Part shown: in pieces, positions 57,379 through 64,000 of the stretch
Layout of the letters: each line of letters opens with the position of its first letter
How positions within the stretch are numbered: the first letter of the stretch is position 1
Assembly (NCBI RefSeq): GCF_019263585.2
Contig: NZ_JADQDF010000001.1
Location: forward strand, 744,001 to 808,000
Length of the DNA stretch: 64,000 bases
From: Pseudonocardia oceani
GTDB taxonomy: Bacteria; Actinomycetota; Actinomycetes; Mycobacteriales; Pseudonocardiaceae
Reading direction: 5' to 3'
Made by a program: the position numbers and the translations under genes
The notes under the pieces: model-generated
Seen by the model: the letters and a program-made list of their open reading frames with translations, nothing else
What the model was told of the DNA's origin: nothing
Databases searched by the model: none

Positions 57379-58335
57379 TCAGTTCCCGGCGGCGACGGTG
57401 CCGGACGCGGTGCGCGCGGCGCGGTCGGTGTTGTACGGAACGGTGGTGGTGGCGGCCGGTGCGCAGTCGACGCCGCAGCCCAGCTCGCCCAGCGCCTCGC
57501 CCGCGGTGTAGCCCTCGCCGGTGGCCGGGTTGACCTGGCTCCGGAGGTCGAGCCAGCGGTCGAACAGGTCCTGCGGCAGCGCGCGGACCTCGAAGTTCAT
57601 CTGCGAGTGGTACGTGCCGCAGAGCTCGGCGCAGCGGCCGACGAAGCTGCCCTGGCGGTCGATGCCGTCGATCTGCCAGACGTTGTCCTGGTTGTTCTTC
57701 TCCGGCAGCGGGAACACGTCGCGCTTGAAGAGGAACTCGGGGACGAAGAAGCTGTGGATGACGTCGCTCGAGGCCTGCGTGAACTGGATGCGCGACTCGG
57801 TCGGCAGCACCAGCAGCGGGATCGTCGAGCTGTCACCGAGCGTGCTCACCGGCTGCCCGTCGGGGCCCTGGGACTCGGGGTAGGTGAACTCCCAGTTCCA
57901 CTGGAACCCGCGGATGTCGACCGCGAGGTCCGGGTCGGCCGTGTCGGTGTCGACGTAGTTCTGCACGTTGACGGTGAAGCCGAACAGCACCGCCACGATG
58001 ACCGTCGGGATCACGGTGAACGCGATCTCCACCGGCAGGTTGTACTGCGTCTGCCGCGGCGGGCTGTCGTCGTCGCCCTTCTTCTTGCGGTGGAACGCCA
58101 CCGCCCAGAACATCGCACCCCAGGTGACGGCACCGACGACGAGCGCGGCGATCGCGGACCAGGTCCACAGCTCGCGCATCGCCTCGGCCTGCGGCGTGAC
58201 CCCGTTCGGCCACCCGAACCGGAGAGCCTCCTCCACCGTGCACCCGGTGGTCAGCGGTACGACCAGCGCGGCCAGGAGGGCGAGCCTGACCGCCCGTGCC
58301 CGGCCGCGGTGCGCCCCGTGCTGTGCTCGGCCCAC
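57379..58335 (-). CDS. ctaC: Cytochrome c oxidase subunit II
   Basis: A 318-aa membrane-anchored subunit. Signal with lipobox-like PLTTGC (about C32), then transmembrane helices at ~52-75 and ~100-120. The CuA site uses VIHSFFVPEF near residue 190 and GRCAELCGTYHSQMNF near 230, with both Cys, the second His and Met present. It accepts electrons from the bc1-linked cytochrome c. GTG at 58335 fits the signal peptide. Divergent from asnB. Confidence 0.95.
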   Translation of the reverse strand: MGRAQHGAHRGRARAVRLALLAALVVPLTTGCTVEEALRFGWPNGVTPQAEAMRELWTWSAIAALVVGAVTWGAMFWAVAFHRKKKGDDDSPPRQTQYNLPVEIAFTVIPTVIVAVLFGFTVNVQNYVDTDTADPDLAVDIRGFQWNWEFTYPESQGPDGQPVSTLGDSSTIPLLVLPTESRIQFTQASSDVIHSFFVPEFLFKRDVFPLPEKNNQDNVWQIDGIDRQGSFVGRCAELCGTYHSQMNFEVRALPQDLFDRWLDLRSQVNPATGEGYTAGEALGELGCGVDCAPAATTTVPYNTDRAARTASGTVAAGN

Positions 58336-58483
58336 TGCTCGCCGCCTCCCCTGCTTCTCGCTCGTGCCGACTGCCCGTCGAGGCGATGCACTTTCCGCCT
58401 TCGACCGCGCGTAGAGACTAGCCGAGCGGACGCGATCCGCGCCTGTCGGGTGCGTCGCTCGGACCGCGGCGGGCGGCCCTGGG

Positions 58484-58489
58484 CATACT
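58484..58489 (+). promoter_or_regulatory. Candidate -10 element for asnB
   Basis: CATACT lies 8 bp before the GTG at 58498 with no ribosome site, suggesting a leaderless transcript. Confidence 0.45.
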
Positions 58490-58497
58490 GACCCGCT

Positions 58498-60417
58498 GTG
58501 TGCGGACTCCTCGGACTCCTGACCGCCGACCGCGACGCCCCGGACAGGGTGGACGCCGTCGGCGGGGCCATGACCTGTGCGCGGCACCGCGGGCCCGACG
58601 AGACGGGCACCTGGCACGACGCCGACGTGGCCTTCGGGTTCAACCGGCTGGCGATCATCGACATCGACCACTCGCACCAGCCGCTGCACTACGCGGGCGG
58701 CCGGTACACGATCGTCTTCAACGGCGAGGTCTACAACTACCTCGAGCTGCGGGCCGAGCTGGCCGCCGAGTTCGGCGCCGAGTTCGCCACCGACGGCGAC
58801 ACCGAGGCCGTCGTCGCGGCGTACCACCACTGGGGCCCCGACGCCGTGCGCCGCCTGCGCGGGATGTTCGCGTTCCTCATCTGGGACAGCGAGGAGCGCG
58901 TGCTGTTCGGCGCCCGCGACCCGTTCGGCATCAAGCCGCTGTTCGTCGCGAGCGGCCCGGCCGGCGTCGCGTTCGGCAGCGAGAAGAAGAGCCTGCTGGA
59001 GCTGGGCCCGGTGCTCGGGCTGTCCGGCGCCGGGGGCGTCGCCGCCGACATCGACGTCACCGCGCTGCAGCACTACGTCACGCTGCAGTACGTCCCCGAG
59101 CCCGCCACGCTGCACCGCTCGGTACGCCGCGTCGAGTCCGGCAGCCACGTCACGGTCCGTCCCGGCGGGGAGATCGAGCAGGAGCGCTACTTCACCCCGG
59201 TCCTCACCGCCGACGGCCCGACCGGCGCCCCGCTGCACCACCGCATCGCCGACGTCCTGCGCGGCTCGGTCGCCAAGCACATGCGCGCCGACGTCACGGT
59301 GGGCGCGTTCCTCTCCGGCGGCGTCGACTCCACCGCGATCGCCGTGCTCGCCAAGGAGCACAACCCCGACCTCGTCACGTTCACCACCGGCTTCGAGCGC
59401 GAGGGCTTCTCCGAGGTCGACGTGGCCTCGGAGACGGCGGCGGTGATCGGCGTCAAGCACGTCGTCCGCACCGTCTCCCCCGACGAGATGATGGACGTCC
59501 TGCCGCTCATCGTCTGGTACCTCGACGACCCGGTGGCCGACCCCGCGCTGGTGCCGCTGTGGTTCATCGCCCGCGAGGCTCGCAACCACGTCAAGGTCGT
59601 GCTCTCGGGCGAGGGCGCCGACGAGCTGTTCGGCGGCTACACGATCTACCACGAGCCGATCTCGCTGGCGCCGTTCGAGAAGGTCCCCGGCGTCCTGCGG
59701 CGGCTGCTGGGCCGCGCCTCGACCCGCCTGCCCGAGGGCACCCGCGGCAAGGACCTGCTGCGCCGCGGCGCGATCCCGCTGGAGCAGCGCTACTACGGCA
59801 ACGCCCGGATCTTCCGCGACGACCAGCTCGCCGGCGTGCTGCGCCGCTACGACCCCCGCCGCTCGCACACCGACGTCACGGAGGCGCACTACGCCGCGTC
59901 GCGCGACTGGGACCCCGTCGCGCGGATGCAGCACGTCGACCTGTTCACGTGGCTGCGCGGCGACATCCTCGTCAAGGCCGACAAGATGACGATGGCCAAC
60001 TCCCTCGAGCTGCGGGTGCCGTTCCTCGACCCCGAGGTGTTCGAGATCGCGCGCCACCTGCCGCGCTCGGAGAAGGTCGCGAACGGCACCACGAAGTACG
60101 CGCTGCGCCGGGCGATGGAGGGCATCGTCCCCGAGCACGTGATCCACCGGCGCAAGCTCGGGTTCCCGGTGCCGATCCGGCACTGGCTGCGCGACGAGAT
60201 GTACGACTGGGCGCGCGACATCATCCGCGACTCCCAGGCCGACCACCTCGTCGACCTGGGGGCCGTGCAGCGCCTGCTCGACGCGCACCGCAGCGGCCCC
60301 GTCGACCACAGCCGCCGGGTCTGGACGCTGCTCGTGTTCCTGCTCTGGCACGGGATCTTCGTGGAGGACCGGATCCACCCGGTGATCCCGGAGCCGGTGT
60401 TCCCGGTCCGCCTCTAG
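58498..60417 (+). CDS. asnB: Glutamine-hydrolysing asparagine synthetase
   Basis: A 639-aa class II amidotransferase. The catalytic Cys2 is in MCGLLGLL; RHRGPDETG near 26 and FNGEVYNYLELR near 74 belong to the glutaminase half. The synthetase half has the PP-loop FLSGGVDSTAIAV near 271 and LSGEGADELFGGY near 370. GTG at 58498 is fixed by the need for Cys2. In mycobacteria the asnB next to ctaC/adoK is also linked to lipid II amidation (LtsA-type); the neighbourhood here is the same. Confidence 0.96.
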   Translation: MCGLLGLLTADRDAPDRVDAVGGAMTCARHRGPDETGTWHDADVAFGFNRLAIIDIDHSHQPLHYAGGRYTIVFNGEVYNYLELRAELAAEFGAEFATDGDTEAVVAAYHHWGPDAVRRLRGMFAFLIWDSEERVLFGARDPFGIKPLFVASGPAGVAFGSEKKSLLELGPVLGLSGAGGVAADIDVTALQHYVTLQYVPEPATLHRSVRRVESGSHVTVRPGGEIEQERYFTPVLTADGPTGAPLHHRIADVLRGSVAKHMRADVTVGAFLSGGVDSTAIAVLAKEHNPDLVTFTTGFEREGFSEVDVASETAAVIGVKHVVRTVSPDEMMDVLPLIVWYLDDPVADPALVPLWFIAREARNHVKVVLSGEGADELFGGYTIYHEPISLAPFEKVPGVLRRLLGRASTRLPEGTRGKDLLRRGAIPLEQRYYGNARIFRDDQLAGVLRRYDPRRSHTDVTEAHYAASRDWDPVARMQHVDLFTWLRGDILVKADKMTMANSLELRVPFLDPEVFEIARHLPRSEKVANGTTKYALRRAMEGIVPEHVIHRRKLGFPVPIRHWLRDEMYDWARDIIRDSQADHLVDLGAVQRLLDAHRSGPVDHSRRVWTLLVFLLWHGIFVEDRIHPVIPEPVFPVRL

Positions 60418-60483
60418 ACCGATGAGTCCGGCGAGGCGGCGGCGTCTCCCCTGCGACACGCAGGCAACGGCACGGAGGACACC

Positions 60484-61026
60484 ATGAGCAGGATCATCGC
60501 CGGACTCTTCACCTCGGTCGACGGCGTCGTCGAGGACCCGCAGGACTGGCACTTCCCCTACTTCGACGACGAGGTCGGCGCCGTCGTCGGCAGCCTGATG
60601 CAGCCGCGGATGCTCCTGGGGCGCATCACCTACGCCGGCTTCGCCGAGCACTTCGCGCCGCTGGCGGGCGAGGAGTTCGCCGACCAGATGGCGGCTCCGC
60701 CGAAGTTCGTCGTCTCCTCCACGCTGGAGTCCGCGGAGTGGGGCAACGCCACGGTGCTCGGCGCCGACTGGGCCGACCGGCTCCGCGAGATCACGGCGGG
60801 CGACGGGCCCGACCTGGGCATGAGCGGCAGCGTCACCCTGATCCACTCGCTGATTGCCGAGGGTCTGCTCGACGAGCTGCACCTCATCGTGCACCCCGTC
60901 GTGGTCGGCGGCGGGCGCCGTCGGCTGTTCCCCGAGGGCACCGAGTCGTTCCCGCTCCCGGTCGCGTCGGTGACCCCGCTGAAGAACGGCTCCGTGCACG
61001 TGGTGCACACGCCCGCCACGCGCTGA
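60484..61026 (+). CDS. Dihydrofolate reductase-like (RibD C-terminal domain) protein
   Basis: A 180-aa protein of the RibD_C/DHFR-like superfamily. IIAGLFTSVDGVVEDPQDW near residue 4, MLLGRITYAGF near 43, MSGSVTLIHSLIAEGLLDEL near 116 and HPVVVGGGRRRLFPEG near 139 are typical. Probably an NADPH-dependent reductase, substrate unknown. ATG with GGAGG upstream. It converges with zwf (3 bp apart). Confidence 0.88.
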   Translation: MSRIIAGLFTSVDGVVEDPQDWHFPYFDDEVGAVVGSLMQPRMLLGRITYAGFAEHFAPLAGEEFADQMAAPPKFVVSSTLESAEWGNATVLGADWADRLREITAGDGPDLGMSGSVTLIHSLIAEGLLDELHLIVHPVVVGGGRRRLFPEGTESFPLPVASVTPLKNGSVHVVHTPATR

Positions 61027-61029
61027 GGC

Positions 61030-62547
61030 TCAGGGCTTGAGCTTCTCCCGCCACACCCGCTCGAACGGCAGGCGCCACGCGTGCGGGGTGATCAGCTGGT
61101 GGATCGCGTTCGGTCCCCAGCTGCCCTCGCCGTAGTGGCGCACCGGCGGCGGGTCGTTGAGCAGTGGCTGCGACCGCTCCCACAGGCTCTCGATACCCTC
61201 GGCCGTGGTGAACAGCGTGTGGTCGCCGCGCATCGCGTCGAGGATCAGGCGCTCGTAGGCCTCCAGCGTGTCGCCGGAGTGCTCGCCCTCCTGCGAGGAG
61301 AACTGCATGGAGAGCTTGTCGAGCTTCATGCCCGGGCCGGGCCGCTTGCCGTAGTAGGACAGCGACACCTTCGACTCGTCGGCCAGGTCGAACGTCAGGT
61401 GGTCCGGGCCTGCCGAGCCGACGCCGGAGTTGGCCGGGAACATCGTCCGCGGCGCCTCCTTGAACGCGATCGAGATGATCCGCTGCCCCTCGGCCATCTT
61501 CTTGCCCGTGCGCAGGTAGAACGGCACGCCGGCCCAGCGCCAGTTGTCGAGCTGGGCGTGCAGGGCGATGAAGGTCTCGGTGTCGGAGTCGCGCGCGACG
61601 CCGGGCAGCTCGCGGTAGCCGGTGAACTGCCCGCGCACGACGTGGCCGGGCAGGATCGGCAGCAGCGAGCGGAAGACCTTGTTCTTCTCCTCGCTGATCG
61701 GGCGCGGCTCCAGCGCCGTCGGCGGCTCCATCGCCACGAACGCCATCACCTGGAACAGGTGCGTGACGACCATGTCCTTGTACGCGCCGGTCGACTCGTA
61801 GAAGTTGGCGCGCTCGTCGAGACCGAGGGTCTCGGGCACGTCGATCTGGACGTGGTCGATGAAGTTGCGGTTCCAGATCGGCTCGAACAGCCCGTTGGCG
61901 AAGCGCAGCGCGAGGATGTTCTGCGCCGCCTCCTTGCCCAGGAAGTGGTCGATGCGGAAGATCTGCTCCTCGGCGAACGTCTCGTGCACCTCGTCGTTGA
62001 GGGCGACGGCGCTGGCCAGGTCGGTGCCGAACGGCTTCTCCATCACCACGCGCGAGCGCTCGACGAGCTTGGCCTGGTCGAGCATCGTGATGACGTCGAG
62101 CGCGGCCTTGGGCGGCACGCTCAGGTAGTGCAGGCGGCGCGAGGTCTCGTCGAGCTGCTCCTCGGCCTCCGCGACGGCCTGCGCGAGCGCCTCGGGACCC
62201 GCGGTCACCGGGACGTAGCGCAGGTTGCCGGCGAAGGCGTCCCACTGCTCCGGGGTCGGCTTGTGCGTGCCGAACTCGAAGACGGCCTGGCGGGCGAACG
62301 CGCGGAAGTCGTCGTCGCTCATCTCCTCCAGCGACGAGCCGACCACGCGGATCGACGGAGCCAGCGCCGACGCCGCGAGGTGGGTGAGGCCCGGCAGCAG
62401 CTTGCGCCGCGCGAGGTCGCCCGTGGCGCCGAACAACACCACGACGTGCGGCGCGATCAGCTCCGAGCCGGGCCCGTAGGGCCTGGAGCCGGTGGCGGGG
62501 TACGCGATCGTCTGGGGGCGGTGATCGGACACGCGGTCATCCGGCAT
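61030..62547 (-). CDS. zwf: Glucose-6-phosphate dehydrogenase
   Basis: A 505-aa enzyme that oxidises glucose-6-phosphate to the lactone with NADP+. The Rossmann entry is VVLFGATGDLARRKLLPGL near residue 34. The substrate-site signature RIDHFLGKEAAQNI lies near 196, and EKPFGTD near 170. ATG at 62547. It lies within the ctaC-asnB-adoK block and not with opcA, tal and tkt, where actinobacterial zwf usually is, so it may be a second copy (inference). Confidence 0.95.
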   Translation of the reverse strand: MPDDRVSDHRPQTIAYPATGSRPYGPGSELIAPHVVVLFGATGDLARRKLLPGLTHLAASALAPSIRVVGSSLEEMSDDDFRAFARQAVFEFGTHKPTPEQWDAFAGNLRYVPVTAGPEALAQAVAEAEEQLDETSRRLHYLSVPPKAALDVITMLDQAKLVERSRVVMEKPFGTDLASAVALNDEVHETFAEEQIFRIDHFLGKEAAQNILALRFANGLFEPIWNRNFIDHVQIDVPETLGLDERANFYESTGAYKDMVVTHLFQVMAFVAMEPPTALEPRPISEEKNKVFRSLLPILPGHVVRGQFTGYRELPGVARDSDTETFIALHAQLDNWRWAGVPFYLRTGKKMAEGQRIISIAFKEAPRTMFPANSGVGSAGPDHLTFDLADESKVSLSYYGKRPGPGMKLDKLSMQFSSQEGEHSGDTLEAYERLILDAMRGDHTLFTTAEGIESLWERSQPLLNDPPPVRHYGEGSWGPNAIHQLITPHAWRLPFERVWREKLKP

Positions 62548-62593
62548 GCGGGCATCCTGCCACCCCCGAGGGGGCGGCAGCACGTCCGGCAGG

Positions 62594-63562
62594 TTACGCG
62601 GGGAGCACCGGTTCGATGTCGGCGGCGGCGTCGGGGCCGTAGGCGTCGCGCAGGCGCTCGAGCCCGAGCGCGCGGTCCCACGTCCACTCCTGGCCGCCGT
62701 CGTTCTCCAGCACCTGCACCGCGATCAGCGAGCCGAGCTGCGCGGCCCGCTCCAGCGACAGCCCGCCCTCGGTGGCCGCGAGGAAGCCGGCGCGGAAGGC
62801 GTCGCCGACGCCGGTGGGGTCGACCTTGCCGGTCTCGGGCACGACGCCGATCTTGAGCTCGCCGACCTCGCGGCCGGAGATCTGGACGCCGTGCTCGCCG
62901 AGGGTGGTGATCCGGATGTCGATGCGCTCGGCGACCTGGGCCTCGGTCCAGCCGGTCTTCTGCTGGAGCAGCTCCCACTCGTAGTCGTTCGTCATGAGGT
63001 AGCGGGCGCCCTCGACGAGCTGCCGGATGCCGTCGCCGTCCATGCGCGCGACCTGCTGCGAGACGTCCGCGGCGAACGGCTTGCCCGCGTCGCGGCACTC
63101 GCCGGTGAGCTGCACCATCGCACCCGGGTCGCTGGCCCCGATGAGGACGAGGTCGACGCGGTCGGTGAACGAGTCGAGGTGGATCTGCCCCGAGCGGGCC
63201 ATGGCGCCGGTGTAGAACGAGCCGATCTGGCGCATGTCGTCGTCGGTGGTGCAGACGAAGCGCGCGGTGTGCACGTCGTCGCACACCAGGACGGCCGAGC
63301 AGTCGACGCCGTGGCTCTCCAACCATTCGCGGTACTCGGCGAAGTCGGCCCCGACGGCGCCCACCAGCAGCGGCGACTGGCCGAGCACGCCCAGCCCGAA
63401 CGCGATGTTGCCGGCCGAGCCGCCCTTCTTGATGACGAGCTCGTCGACCAGGAAGCTCAGCGACATCCGGTCGAGCTGGTCGACGACCATCTGGTCGGCG
63501 AACCGCCCCGGGAAGTGCATGAGGTGGTCGGTGGCGATGGATCCGGTCACGGCGATGGGCAC
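62594..63562 (-). CDS. adoK: Adenosine kinase (PfkB family, AdoK type)
   Basis: A 322-aa kinase. It starts IAVTGSIATDHLMHFPGRFA, contains KKGGSAGNIAFGLGVLG near residue 44 and the catalytic DPTGVGDAFRAGFLAA near 244. The N-terminus and most motifs match what I recall of M. tuberculosis Rv2202c, an adenosine kinase of the ribokinase fold. It phosphorylates adenosine to AMP. GTG at 63562. 86 bp downstream of the HesB gene on the same strand. Confidence 0.9.
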   Translation of the reverse strand: MPIAVTGSIATDHLMHFPGRFADQMVVDQLDRMSLSFLVDELVIKKGGSAGNIAFGLGVLGQSPLLVGAVGADFAEYREWLESHGVDCSAVLVCDDVHTARFVCTTDDDMRQIGSFYTGAMARSGQIHLDSFTDRVDLVLIGASDPGAMVQLTGECRDAGKPFAADVSQQVARMDGDGIRQLVEGARYLMTNDYEWELLQQKTGWTEAQVAERIDIRITTLGEHGVQISGREVGELKIGVVPETGKVDPTGVGDAFRAGFLAATEGGLSLERAAQLGSLIAVQVLENDGGQEWTWDRALGLERLRDAYGPDAAADIEPVLPA

Positions 63563-63648
63563 GAGAGGGCACCCTACCTGCCCCGGACGCACGCGACCCG
63601 GTCGCGCAGAGCGACCGGGTCCCGGGTGGAGCGGTGTGCGACCGAGTG

Positions 63649-64000
63649 TCAGTTGAACGAGTCGCCGCAGGCGCAGGAGCCGCCGGCGTTCGGGTTGTCG
63701 ATCGTGAAACCCTGCTTCTCGATGCTGTCGACGAAGTCGATGACAGCACCCTCGAGGTACGGCGCGCTCATCCGGTCGACCCCGACCTTGAGGCCGTGGT
63801 AGTCGCGGAACAGATCGCCGTCCAGCGAGCGGTCGTCGAAGAACAGCTGGTAGCGCAGGCCGGCGCAGCCACCGGGCTGCACGGCGATGCGGAGGTGCAT
63901 GTCGTCGCGGCCCTCCTGCTCCAGCAGCGTGCGGGCCTTCAGGGCGGCGGCGTCGGTGAGCTCGACGGCGTGAGTCTCGGTCGCCGGTGTGACGGTGTTC
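63649..64000 (-). CDS. HesB/IscA/ErpA-type iron-sulfur cluster insertion protein (5' end outside window)
   Basis: At least 116 residues are seen; the frame is open to the window edge and no start codon fits inside. The A-type cysteines are in QPGGCAGLRYQLFF and the C-terminal GGSCACGDSF (C-x-C-G). Upstream VELTDAAALKARTLLEQEG is the family entry. It carries or inserts Fe-S clusters. Its position next to adoK matches Rv2204c in M. tuberculosis. Confidence 0.92.
   Translation of the reverse strand, partial: NTVTPATETHAVELTDAAALKARTLLEQEGRDDMHLRIAVQPGGCAGLRYQLFFDDRSLDGDLFRDYHGLKVGVDRMSAPYLEGAVIDFVDSIEKQGFTIDNPNAGGSCACGDSFN

Noticed and set aside
57379..61008. 1209-codon minus-strand frame continuing upstream of ctaC
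   Set aside because: Only the first 318 codons from the GTG at 58335 match cytochrome oxidase subunit II; the rest is the shadow of asnB.

Overview
The window is very GC-rich (clearly above 70% by eye), with frequent GTG starts, many short-leader or leaderless-looking genes and an actinobacterial gene set: DUF1707 protein, cytochrome c oxidase ctaC/ctaF, an AdoK-type adenosine kinase, a MimR-like GAF/AAA regulator and a Zur-controlled type B L31. The 57-64 kb block (ctaF-ctaC-asnB-[DHFR-like, zwf]-adoK-HesB) keeps the order I recall for Mycobacterium tuberculosis Rv2199c-Rv2204c. Together this suggests a mycelial actinomycete of the Pseudonocardiaceae; Pseudonocardia is my best guess, by inference only.

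Layout. 0-4 kb: end of a hydroxamate siderophore cluster (amine N-monooxygenase, MbtH protein, start of an NRPS with an embedded methyltransferase) behind a candidate iron box. 4.1-9.1 kb: an accessory island in which two paralogous acidic DxDxDG-repeat proteins flank two IS256-family elements and about 1 kb of dense non-coding repeats. 9.2-17.3 kb: NagD-like phosphatase, STAS protein, a decayed alcohol dehydrogenase, a MimR-like regulator convergent with an intact zinc alcohol dehydrogenase, and a complete lutABC lactate-oxidation operon. 17.3-24.7 kb: MarR/MFS divergon, an SMP-30/GntR/MFS/BluB operon, a Zur-type divergon with rpmE2, and a metallophosphoesterase. 24.7-31.2 kb: P450, a MarR/cupin divergon, phosphotransferase, SRPBCC protein, a DUF3037/HipA-like pair and a DoxX protein. 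Two arrays of 22-bp repeats lie in the intergenic gaps here.

31.5-43.5 kb: mostly housekeeping genes (threonine synthase, ROK kinase, pgi, PAP2, TetR/PPOX divergon, Fpg/Nei glycosylase, thioredoxin-NHL protein, NlpC/P60 peptidase, NarL-type two-component pair). 43.6-50.4 kb: a second accessory region with a PASTA lipoprotein, VapBC with its own inverted-repeat operator, an uncharacterised two-gene module (glycine-zipper protein plus a ~387-aa partner) whose second gene is cut by an IS256-type element with a perfect 9-bp target duplication, and an IS982-type element sitting on a stop codon inside a former operon. 50.4-56.4 kb: DUF1707 protein, lipoprotein, CoA-transferase plus acyl-CoA dehydrogenase, and an isochorismatase / ADP-ribosylglycohydrolase / PfkB cluster whose kinase is frameshifted. 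56.4-57 kb: a second island of the repeats seen at 6-7 kb. 57-64 kb: the conserved respiratory/asparagine/adenosine block.

The least explained signals are (i) phase-locked 19-bp repeat arrays that flip orientation at a shared centre, followed by a 16-bp perfect palindrome that recurs 50 kb away; (ii) exactly 22-bp-periodic arrays in two other intergenic gaps; and (iii) the insertion-split two-gene module. No tRNA, rRNA or CRISPR array was recognised. All coordinates come from reading the sequence; no database search was possible.
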